Assembly: GCA_900472295.1 (NCBI GenBank)
Contig: UCIA01000024.1
Location: 14,577-78,576, forward strand
Source: Hyphomicrobiales bacterium
Lineage (GTDB): Bacteria > Pseudomonadota > Alphaproteobacteria > Rhizobiales > Rhizobiaceae
DNA length: 64,000 nt
Direction of reading: 5' to 3'
Shown here: positions 43,673 through 51,567 of the stretch, in pieces
Layout: the number at the start of each line of letters is the position of its first letter
Numbering within the stretch: the first letter of the stretch is position 1
Position numbers and translations under genes: made by a program
The notes under the pieces: model-generated
Database searches by the model: none
The model's input: only the letters and a program-made list of their open reading frames with translations
What the model was told of the DNA's origin: nothing

Positions 43673-44470
43673 ATGTATGGCACCCAACCGACAACAATAA
43701 GTGAGCGCGCAGTGTGCATCGCGCACGAAGTGAACCAACCGCTTACCGCTATTCTGACCAACGCGGAAACCGCGTTGCTTTGGCTGACGAGAGATCCAAT
43801 GAATCTCGATGAGGCGAAACAGGCCATCGAACGGATCATCGGCAACACTCTTCGCGCCGCTGATGCCGTCAGAGGTGTTCGGAATCTGGTCCGAAAATCC
43901 CCTCCCCCAGAGACTAACCTCGACATCAACGACTTGATCAAGGACCTGCTCAATCTTGTCAGCCTCGATCTGCGCCTTCACCGCATCGCGGTCGAAGTCG
44001 ATCTCGCTGAGAACCTGGAGCCGATCAGGGGCGATCATGGCCAATTGGGACGGGTCGTCGCCAACCTGGTCGCGAACGGCATCGAGGCGATGAGCACCGT
44101 GCAGGATCGGCAACGAAAGTTGCGGATTAGCACCCGGCCCGACAAAAATGGGGATGTGCTGGTCGCTGTCGAGGACACGGGCATGGGGCTCGATCCGGCA
44201 CTTATCGACCGCATTTTCGATCCCCTGTTCACGACCAAGTGCGAGGGCATGGGTTTGGGACTGTGGATATGCCGCTCAATCGTCACGGCCCACGGCGGTA
44301 GGCTGTGGGCCACGCCTAATCTTCCGCACGGCAGCATTTTCCGGTTCGTCGTCCCAAGCACGGTTGGCCCAAGCAAGATTGGGTCAAAAACAGTTGCGTC
44401 AAGCCGATGCCGGCAGATGCGAACGAACCGCCAGGTCGAAAGGTTTGTTGGCGCCGCCGCATGTTCATGA
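43673..44470 (+). CDS. histidine kinase core without sensor domain
   Basis: The 265-residue protein holds the dimerisation/phosphoacceptor region CIAHEVNQPLTAILTNAETA with phospho-His18, and a complete ATPase domain: N box NLVANGIEAM, G1 VEDTGMGLDP and G2 GMGLGLWICRSI. The subgroup is that of FixL-like PAS kinases (HEVNQPL box), but the N-terminus begins only 17 residues before the His, so sensor and PAS domains are missing. It may be a truncated gene or a soluble kinase fed by a partner. The FixJ-type regulator at 55,442 belongs to the matching regulator class. The last 35 residues are unrelated to the family. Confidence 0.82.
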   Translation: MYGTQPTTISERAVCIAHEVNQPLTAILTNAETALLWLTRDPMNLDEAKQAIERIIGNTLRAADAVRGVRNLVRKSPPPETNLDINDLIKDLLNLVSLDLRLHRIAVEVDLAENLEPIRGDHGQLGRVVANLVANGIEAMSTVQDRQRKLRISTRPDKNGDVLVAVEDTGMGLDPALIDRIFDPLFTTKCEGMGLGLWICRSIVTAHGGRLWATPNLPHGSIFRFVVPSTVGPSKIGSKTVASSRCRQMRTNRQVERFVGAAACS

Positions 44471-44590
44471 TCTCGGTCGGCGGCATGAGAAAGCGAGCAT
44501 GCCTGGTTGAGGAATACTCCACGTTGCCAGGGTTTCCTTTTGGCGGCTGGCTCTGCGCCTGAGGCATGCGCGCGGACTTCATGCTGCAGA

Positions 44591-44617
44591 CCCCGCCGTT
44601 CGTGAGAGACGGCGGGG
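44591..44617. repeat. perfect hairpin downstream of a small exported-protein gene
   Basis: CCCCGCCGT pairs with ACGGCGGGG around a nine-base loop. It lies 26 bases beyond the stop of the minus-strand gene at 44,643. No T-run follows, so it is recorded as a hairpin that may aid termination. Confidence 0.5.
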
Positions 44618-44642
44618 GCTGCGGCGAGACGGTAGGGCCTTC

Positions 44643-44879
44643 TCATTCACCCATGAATTGCTGGAGGACGTTCCTGCCCGCAGTCGGGTGGGCCTTGAAC
44701 GAGTTGATGCCGTCAAACCATCCTTTCTGCGAGAAGTCGCCGTATTCGCTGCTGCCACGCTCACCGTTACGGCCGTGATCGCCGTCGTGGCCGCCGTGCG
44801 ACGAGGCGGCAAAGGCCCCGGTCAGCGGGATGGCAACGATCATTGCGGCAAGCGCCGCCTTCAGGGGGATAGAACGCAT
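44643..44879 (-). CDS. small exported His/Gly/Asp-rich protein
   Basis: The 78-residue protein begins with a signal peptide (MRSIPLKAALAAMIVAIPLT, cleavage near AFA-ASS). The mature part starts SSHGGHDGDHGRNGERGSSE, with three His among acidic residues and Gly, and ends WFDGINSFKAHPTAGRNVLQ. A strong AAGGAGAATTA site precedes ATG 44879. The His/Asp cluster could bind a metal such as nickel or zinc (inference). No family is recognised. The RND efflux genes lie upstream on the same strand side but in a separate unit. Confidence 0.75.
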   Translation of the reverse strand: MRSIPLKAALAAMIVAIPLTGAFAASSHGGHDGDHGRNGERGSSEYGDFSQKGWFDGINSFKAHPTAGRNVLQQFMGE

Positions 44880-45148
44880 GATTAATTCTCCTTTTCGTTG
44901 AGGAAGGCGGCTGTTTGTCAACCGCATTCCGACTACAGGCGCTCGGGATGCTTCGGGTTACGATATTCGGCTCGCCTCTGCTGTTCTCGGCCTGCATCGA
45001 CTATCTAGCAACGATCAGAAGTAATTCGTAGTATATCAACGTATCATGCGTGTATAAGGCAGTATGCTTCATGTGCTCATCCCGCGTATCGCGCCAAGGC
45101 CTCGATTCTCATGCTGAGCGAAGTGAAATTGAACGAGGCTGAACGGAA

Positions 45149-46399
45149 CTAGGGTGTTCCGCCAGTTGCAGGACTGATCTGCACCTTGCTGCCCTCGGCA
45201 AGTTCGACCGGCGGATTTAGGATCACAAGGTCGCCCTGTTTGACGCCGTCACGGACCTCGACCTCCTTTCCAAGATCGCGCGCCACCGATATTTTTCGGA
45301 TGTGCGCAACGCCGTCCTCGACCACGGCAACCTGCAACCCGTCTGCATTGAAGATGATCGCATCTGCCGACACAGAGAAGCTGGGCGTCTTGCGCGGGAT
45401 CTGGAGTTCGACCGTGCAATAGGTGCCGGGCGTGAGGACACCGTCAGGGTTAGAAATGTCGATTTCGGTCAGCAAGGTCCGCGTGCCCGGTGCCAGCGCA
45501 TCGGCAATCCGCGTCACCGTGCCCGGGAAGGTTCGGCCGGGGATTTCGGGGACCTGGAGGACAGCCTTGACCCCCGGGGTCAGTCCAAAGGCCTGGTCCT
45601 GGGGGACGTAGACCTGGGCACGGATCACATCCCCCTGCATGATGGCGAACAGGAAAGTGCTGTTGGTCATATCGGCCTGCACCAGGCTGCCGATATCGAC
45701 GTTGCGTTGAGTGATGACGCCATCGAACGGGGCGACGACCTGCTGGTAGGCCTGTTGCTGGTCGAGCACGCGCAGCTGGTCCTGCTGCGCATTCACATTG
45801 GCCTGGGCAACGCCGACAGCCGCCTCCTGTGCCTTTAGGCTTTGGACGTCGATCGTACCCTGCTGTCCGGTGATCCAGCCCTGCTCCACCAGGGGTTTGT
45901 CTCTTTGCCACGTCACCTTGGCGAGCTCGAGATTGGCTTGTGCCTGTTGCAGCGCCGCCTGGAGCTGTCCCAAGGTTGCCTGGGCCTGCAAAATCTGGTC
46001 ATCGAGTTCCGGCACGGCAATCTTGGCCAGCAACTGTCCCTTCTTGACCTTGTCCCCAATATCGACCTCACGCGTCTCGAGATAGCCACTGGCTCGTGCG
46101 AAGATGTCGGCGACGTCGTAGGCAGTTGTCGTGGCGGGCAGACTGACTTGGACGATGTCGTCGCTCGGCTTTACCGCCGCAACACGCACCTGCGGGATAA
46201 AGTCACGCGCCTGTTCGGCGGCCGCCGCGAGCTCTCGGTTGCGCGAATAGTACCCCTGGACGCCATAGGCCAATCCCGCTGTAAGCAGGGTCAGTGCGCC
46301 CAATCCAATCAGCCAGCCTCCGCCTCGGCGCCGCGGCCGCTCCGTAGCGCCATCCATCACCGTGTTGTCGGGCTGATCCAGATGGTCCCTCGGTTTCAT
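45149..46399 (-). CDS. RND efflux periplasmic adaptor
   Basis: The 416-residue membrane-fusion protein links an RND pump to an outer-membrane channel. A membrane anchor (about 29-48, GGGWLIGLGALTLLTAGLAY) follows a basic N-terminus. The lipoyl halves are FARASGYLETREVDIGDKVK and APFDGVITQRNVDIGSLVQA, separated by a coiled-coil hairpin rich in Gln and Ala. A beta-barrel and a membrane-proximal domain follow. ATG 46399 overlaps the pump-gene stop by four bases. No TolC-like gene is adjacent, so it must use one encoded elsewhere. Confidence 0.92.
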   Translation of the reverse strand: MKPRDHLDQPDNTVMDGATERPRRRGGGWLIGLGALTLLTAGLAYGVQGYYSRNRELAAAAEQARDFIPQVRVAAVKPSDDIVQVSLPATTTAYDVADIFARASGYLETREVDIGDKVKKGQLLAKIAVPELDDQILQAQATLGQLQAALQQAQANLELAKVTWQRDKPLVEQGWITGQQGTIDVQSLKAQEAAVGVAQANVNAQQDQLRVLDQQQAYQQVVAPFDGVITQRNVDIGSLVQADMTNSTFLFAIMQGDVIRAQVYVPQDQAFGLTPGVKAVLQVPEIPGRTFPGTVTRIADALAPGTRTLLTEIDISNPDGVLTPGTYCTVELQIPRKTPSFSVSADAIIFNADGLQVAVVEDGVAHIRKISVARDLGKEVEVRDGVKQGDLVILNPPVELAEGSKVQISPATGGTP

Positions 46400-49300
46400 G
46401 CGACTTCCTCGTCGAAGACGCCGTGAGCCGTCTTGCCGTCCTGTCCGCTGCGCAGCATCACGAACAGGTACGGCACGACCAGGAGCGTGGTGGGCGTTGC
46501 AAACAACAGTCCTCCGATGACCGCGCGCGCCAGTGCGGCATTTTGCTCTTCGCCCGCTCCGCCAATCGCCATGGGGACCATGCCGACGATCATTGCGGCC
46601 GCGGTCATGAGCACGGGCCTGATCCGGGTATGACCAGCTTCCATCGCTGCGTCGAACGCTGACTTGCCGGCCAACTGCTGGTCCCGGGCGAAGGTCACGA
46701 GCAAGATGGAATTGGCCGAAGCGACCCCGACCGCCATGATCGCTCCCATCAGTGAAGGCACGTTGAGCGTCGTGCCCGTGATGAACAGCATAGTGACGAT
46801 GCCGCAAAAGGTCGCCGGCAATGCAAGGATGACGACGAAGGGGTCGCCAAAGTTCTGATAGTTCACGACCATCAGCAAGTAGACGAACACGGCAGCGAAC
46901 AGGATGCCGATGCCGAGGTCCGAGAAGGCATCGTTCATGCTCTGGATCTGGCCTATGATTTGAATGCTGTTTCCAGGCGAAAGCTGTTTCTGCAGGTCGG
47001 CAGCGACCGCGCTGATCTGGTGCGAAATACTCCCCAGATCGCGACCCTGAACGCTTGCGTAGACTTCGTAGACCGGCTGCACGTTCGCCTGGTTTGCGTT
47101 GGTCGGGAGACTGTCGCGCTTGAACGTTGCGACGTTGCTGAGCTGCCCGGGAACCTGTGCACCGGCGGTGTTGATCGCTGACGAAACGGGCGTGTTGCCG
47201 AGATCATTCAGTGACGCGATCTTGTTTTCGGGCGTCTGAACGGCGAGATAGTAGGGAATGCCAGTGGTCGGGTCGGTCCAAAAGTTCGGCGACACCTGCT
47301 CGGAGGAACTCAGGCTCACATTGATGTTGTTGGCGATCGTGCTGGCGTTGAGTCCGAGTTGCGCCGCCCGCGTGCGATCGATATCGGCATAGAACGCCGG
47401 CGCGTCGACTTCCTGCTGCAGGTGTGCGTCGACCACACCGGGAATGGCGGCGATCCGGCGCCGCAGTTCCATCGCGACCCGCAGATTGGTAGCGCGGTCA
47501 TAGCCGACCGTACGGACGTCGATCTGCGCTGGCAGCCCGAAATTGAGGATCTGGGTGACGATATCGGCCGACTGGAAGTAGAACAGAACGTCTGGAAAGG
47601 CGCTGGGCAACGCCGCGCGCAACTTGCGCACATAGTCGGCAGTCGGCGCGTGGCCGTCTTTCAATGCGACCAGGATCACGCCGTCATTCACGCCGATGGT
47701 CGATCCATCCGTGAACGCCAAATTGTAGGCACGCGCCGGCAGGCCGATATTGTCAACGACAAGCTGGAGGTCGCGATCGGGAACGATCTCGCGGATCTTG
47801 TCCTCGACAGCCTGGAAGATCTTCTCAGTCTCCTCGATCCGGGTTCCCGCGGGGGCCCGTACATGGAGTTGGATCTGGCCGCCGTCTATCGCGGGAAAGA
47901 AATCCCGACCGACGAGCGTCGTCAGCACAGCGCCCAACGCGAGCACCAGGGCTGCAATGACGGGAACGATGAACCGACGCCTGAGGAGTACGGTCAGCAA
48001 CTCGGCATAGTACAGGCGCATGGTCTCGAAACCACATTCGAACCTGGCATGAAACCTACCGAACCAGCCCGTCGAGGCGCCATGGTGCTCCCTTTTGAGC
48101 AGCAGCCCGATGGTGATTGGGGTGAGCGTCCGCGAAAGTCCATAGGATGCGAGCATCGCGAACACGACGGCAAGACCGAGCGGCGTGAACAGATATTTTG
48201 CCGGACCTTCCAGAAAGACCACCGATGTGAACACGCAGCTGATAGCCAGCGTCGACACAAGGGTGGGCACAGCGATACCGGCGGCGCCATGCAGCGTAGC
48301 CTGCGGCAGCGTCTGTCTTTCCTCGGTGAGCAGGCGATGGGTGTTCTCGAGCGTCACCGTCGAATCGTCGACGAGGATGCCAATCGCTAGGGCCAGGCCC
48401 CCCAGCGTCATCGTATTGAGCGTTTCGCCCAGGAAATACAGCGCCACGACCGACGATAGGATCGCAAGCGGGATCGAGATCATGACGACCAGCGTCGATC
48501 GCCACGAGCCGAGAAACAGCAGGATCATCAGGGCGGTGAGCGCGGCTGCGATCACGCCCTCGCGCAACACACCGGCGATGGATTGCTTAACGAACACCGA
48601 CTGGTCGAAGAGCTCTCTGATTTCCATGCCGGGAGGCGCCGCAGCACGCGCCGTCTTCAAGGCATCCCTAACGGCATCGACCACCTCCAACGTCGAGGCA
48701 TTGCCGTTCTTGATGATACTGAGCAGAACCGAATGCCGGCCGTTCTCGCGAACGATGTTCTGCTGAACAAGCCATCCATCATGGACCTGGCCGACATCCT
48801 TGACGAACACCGTGGCGCCATTCGCGACCTTGACCGGAATATTGTTGAGCTCGTCGATGGTTGCCGGCGTGGCGTTGGTGCGCACGACATACTGCGTGTT
48901 GCCGATCTTGGCGGTGCCCGACGGCAAGGTCAGGTTCTGGGCGTTGACCGCGCTGACCACGTCGAGCGGCGTGAGGCCCTTGGCCAGGAGCTTCGACGGG
49001 TCGAGGTCGACCATGATCTGGCGATATTTCCCGCCCGCGGGTGTTGGCAGAGTAACCCCCGGGATCGGGGCTAGTTGCTGGCGGATCCGATAGATGCCGT
49101 AGTCGTAGAGCTGCTGTTCGTTGAGGGTGTCGGAGCTCAGGCTGATCTGCAGGACCGGCACGCTCGAGGCGTTGAACTGCACCACGAGCGGTGCCTGGAT
49201 TCCCGGCGGTAGGAGGGCGCGAATGGCGTTTGTCGCCGAAACGATCTGCGCGATCGCGAGATCGAGATTCACATCCTGCTGAAAATAGATTTTCTGGACC

Positions 49301-49569
49301 GACAATCCTCCTAAGGTCTGTGCCTCGATGTTTTTGATGCCATTGACGTTGGAGCTGATAGCATACTGGCTGTACGTGGTTACGCGTTGTTCCATCTCTG
49401 GCGTGCTGAGGCCGCTATAGCTCCAGATTACAGTCACTACCGGAATGTTGATTTCCGGAAAGACGTCCAACCGCATCTCGCGACTGGCAACGGCGCCGAG
49501 AAAGAGAATCAGGGCAGCGAGCACATAGAACGTGTGGGGAAATCTAAGCGCGAACCGGACGATGCCCAT
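46396..49569 (-). CDS. RND-family efflux pump
   Basis: The 1057-residue inner-membrane pump has two repeats of six membrane segments with large periplasmic loops. It begins MGIVRFALRFPHTFYVLAAL. Segment 4 carries the proton-relay pair in LAIGILVDDSTVTLENTHRL. The second-half signature ends MVGMVPMAIGGAGEEQNAAL and RAVIGGLLFATPTTLLVVPY. The type is close to the HAE1/AcrB-like pumps for organic compounds rather than the heavy-metal CzcA type, since segment 4 has VDDST. It is the first gene of the pump-adaptor pair. Confidence 0.93.
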   Translation of the reverse strand: MGIVRFALRFPHTFYVLAALILFLGAVASREMRLDVFPEINIPVVTVIWSYSGLSTPEMEQRVTTYSQYAISSNVNGIKNIEAQTLGGLSVQKIYFQQDVNLDLAIAQIVSATNAIRALLPPGIQAPLVVQFNASSVPVLQISLSSDTLNEQQLYDYGIYRIRQQLAPIPGVTLPTPAGGKYRQIMVDLDPSKLLAKGLTPLDVVSAVNAQNLTLPSGTAKIGNTQYVVRTNATPATIDELNNIPVKVANGATVFVKDVGQVHDGWLVQQNIVRENGRHSVLLSIIKNGNASTLEVVDAVRDALKTARAAAPPGMEIRELFDQSVFVKQSIAGVLREGVIAAALTALMILLFLGSWRSTLVVMISIPLAILSSVVALYFLGETLNTMTLGGLALAIGILVDDSTVTLENTHRLLTEERQTLPQATLHGAAGIAVPTLVSTLAISCVFTSVVFLEGPAKYLFTPLGLAVVFAMLASYGLSRTLTPITIGLLLKREHHGASTGWFGRFHARFECGFETMRLYYAELLTVLLRRRFIVPVIAALVLALGAVLTTLVGRDFFPAIDGGQIQLHVRAPAGTRIEETEKIFQAVEDKIREIVPDRDLQLVVDNIGLPARAYNLAFTDGSTIGVNDGVILVALKDGHAPTADYVRKLRAALPSAFPDVLFYFQSADIVTQILNFGLPAQIDVRTVGYDRATNLRVAMELRRRIAAIPGVVDAHLQQEVDAPAFYADIDRTRAAQLGLNASTIANNINVSLSSSEQVSPNFWTDPTTGIPYYLAVQTPENKIASLNDLGNTPVSSAINTAGAQVPGQLSNVATFKRDSLPTNANQANVQPVYEVYASVQGRDLGSISHQISAVAADLQKQLSPGNSIQIIGQIQSMNDAFSDLGIGILFAAVFVYLLMVVNYQNFGDPFVVILALPATFCGIVTMLFITGTTLNVPSLMGAIMAVGVASANSILLVTFARDQQLAGKSAFDAAMEAGHTRIRPVLMTAAAMIVGMVPMAIGGAGEEQNAALARAVIGGLLFATPTTLLVVPYLFVMLRSGQDGKTAHGVFDEEVA

Positions 49570-49718
49570 CTGTCAGCCGACGACCTTCCAAGCGACGTTG
49601 ATTGGAACGGCTCGATGGCGGGGCGCAGTCCAGCGCGCAGCGGGCTGGTCGCCGGAACAGCCCGCCCAGGCCGTCAGGCCCGTCCGCACGCTTCGCCGGA
49701 GCGGATTTAAGTCAATTG

Positions 49719-50492
49719 TCATCGGCCAGCTGCAGCCAGAATGAGGTCAGCGACCTCCTTAGGATGGGAGACCAGCGACAGGTGACCCGCATCTATCTCC
49801 ACGGTTGTCGCGTGCATGCGTTTCGCGAGAAACCGTTCGAGGTCAGGATTGATCGTCTTGTCCTGCTTCGACACCGCATAGAACGATGGCTTGGAATGCC
49901 ATGCAGCTTCGCTGGTTCGTCCGCCGAAGATCGTCGCTGCGGTGGGTTCTTGAACCGCATACAAGATCTTCGCCTGCCTGGGCGCCACACCGTTCGCGAA
50001 GTATTTCAGGAATGACTCTTCAGACAATCTGGAGAAACCATCATTCACTAGGATGCCGGCCCGGACGGGTCCTGCAGGAAATTCTGCGGAGAGAGCGACG
50101 AAATCCTCACCGGCATCCGGTGCGCGCGCAGCCACATAGACCAGCGATGTTACCTTGGGATCAGTCCCCGCTTCGCTGATAACGGTACCGCCCCATGAAT
50201 GCGCCACGAGCACGGTTGGCCCATCCTGCAGTGCCAGCGCCCGGCGCGTCTCCGCGACCGAGTCTGCCAACGACGTCAGTGGATTCTGCACTGCGGTTAC
50301 GTTCAGGCCGGCTGCCTGGAGGAGTGGGATCACCTCGGCCCAGCTCGACCCGTCCGCCCACGCTCCGTGCACGAGCACGACGTTGCGCGCCACGGTATGC
50401 GCGGGCTTGTAGCTTTCGGCGGCGTCCGCCGCGGTTGCTCCGGACAAGCCTATAGTGATGGCAATCGCGATGGCATTAATAATCTCGCGCAC
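49719..50492 (-). CDS. exported alpha/beta hydrolase, copy 1
   Basis: The 257-residue protein has a signal peptide (REIINAIAIAITIGLSGA, cleavage near ADA-AES). The alpha/beta fold shows the oxyanion motif VVLVHGAWADGSSW, the nucleophile elbow VAHSWGGTVI with Ser99, and the catalytic His in EIDAGHLSLVSHP. The start is GTG 50492 with AAGGAAGAG upstream; the frame is open further but without protein character. It is clearly related to the hydrolase at 62,279. Substrates are unknown; relatives act as esterases. Confidence 0.88.
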   Translation of the reverse strand: MREIINAIAIAITIGLSGATAADAAESYKPAHTVARNVVLVHGAWADGSSWAEVIPLLQAAGLNVTAVQNPLTSLADSVAETRRALALQDGPTVLVAHSWGGTVISEAGTDPKVTSLVYVAARAPDAGEDFVALSAEFPAGPVRAGILVNDGFSRLSEESFLKYFANGVAPRQAKILYAVQEPTAATIFGGRTSEAAWHSKPSFYAVSKQDKTINPDLERFLAKRMHATTVEIDAGHLSLVSHPKEVADLILAAAGR

Positions 50493-51174
50493 GGTCTCTT
50501 CCTTCTTCTTTGGCAGACAATCGAACGCACCGATGACCGATATGAGGGCCAGCGATGCGGTAGCAAACTCTGTGGCCGGCTCCGCCGTCAGGCGTTGCGG
50601 AGGCAGTCGTTGCGACAATCGCGATTTCGCTGTTCGGCGTCTTTCAGAAACGCCCCTGCCTTTTTCGCCGCGCACGCACAGGTCCGGTGGCGAACATGAT
50701 GGGGCGCCATCCATCCGTGGCGTCCAAAACCACCAAAAAAAAGCGGTGGATCGCTGATGCGACCCACCGCCAGTTCGGGCGCCCGCGGGAGGAGCGGACG
50801 GGCGCCTCAGGATTTCGGCAGAATGGCGCGTGCGCGGCGTGCGTTGGAGCTTCGCCTCCAACGCAACGCTTCGCCGCGCGCACGAGGTGTGGCGGCAAAC
50901 ATCGGATGAGGGGCAAAGAACAGGGCGATGAGAAGTCGCGTGGCGGAAAGCTCGTCGCCGGCGGTTGGCAGCGCCAGCATGGCACACTCCCAAATCTGCC
51001 CATCGAATGCCCAGATCGCGTGTCGCGCTTGCGGCAATTGCTCCGCAGCGGCCCGCACACACAGGCGGCGGAGCTGCCCGCGGCTGGGCTGAGGGAGAGC
51101 GGACAGCCTATGACGGCTACGGTCCCCACCACAAAGCGCGCCTAGCGCCGCGCCCCATTTCGCAAACACGAAGT
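50493..51174. other. non-coding stretch with a minus-strand terminator
   Basis: Open frames on both strands here are Arg/Pro/Cys-rich and unlike real proteins, so no gene is called. It contains a near-perfect palindrome, GCGTTGGAG...CTCCAACGC, at about 50,844-50,867, and the terminator at 50,735-50,771. It may be the 3' untranslated part of a minus-strand transcript beginning near the small gene at 51,384, or an RNA gene. Confidence 0.4.
50735..50771 (-). terminator. strong Rho-independent terminator
   Basis: On the minus strand GCGGTGG pairs with CCACCGC around a 14-base loop and is followed by eight T residues. The only gene upstream on this strand and close by is the 69-codon frame ending at 51,175, some 400 bases away. 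Confidence 0.85.
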
Positions 51175-51384
51175 CTACTCCCCGTTCCAGCACGATTGCT
51201 TCGGCATATAGGGTTCCAAAAACCCAAACTGCGCCAGCTCGACACTGTCGCTGGCGCCGTCGCTGTCGCGCCCGAACCCATCCAGCCACTTTGCTGCGAC
51301 CCAGCGCGATGCGGCTCCAAGATCGCCACGGCGGAGCCTCCTGGAGGCAGATTGGTATTGGTCCAAGGGACTCATGTTCGCCAC
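51175..51384 (-). CDS. small protein of unknown function
   Basis: The 69-residue frame reads MANMSPLDQYQSASRRLRRG, DLGAASRWVAAKWLDGFGRD and ends SVELAQFGFLEPYMPKQ plus a short tail. The composition and helix-like pattern look like a real protein. The GTG start at 51,384 has AGGAAA six bases upstream; ATG 51375 is an alternative. It resembles hypothetical proteins of rhizobial plasmids and ICEs by memory only. Downstream lies non-coding sequence that ends in a strong terminator. Confidence 0.5.
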   Translation of the reverse strand: MANMSPLDQYQSASRRLRRGDLGAASRWVAAKWLDGFGRDSDGASDSVELAQFGFLEPYMPKQSCWNGE

Positions 51385-51567
51385 TTCGGTTTCCTGTTTT
51401 AAGCAGATCTCGCAGACGTCAGTGAGCGCTCAACACCTCGACCATTATTTCCACTCTGCCCATTTCTTCTTTGGAGGAACGTTTGCCCAAGAGATGCCCA
51501 CGATCTCGAAGCGACAGAGGAGACCTTCATCGTCAGAAGCGAACTGGCGCGCGATTTTCGCATATGA

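Noticed and set aside
50644..51289. Overlapping 160- and 162-codon minus-strand open frames
   Set aside because: They are rich in Arg, Cys and Pro with no ribosome site and overlap each other in different frames; treated as non-coding.
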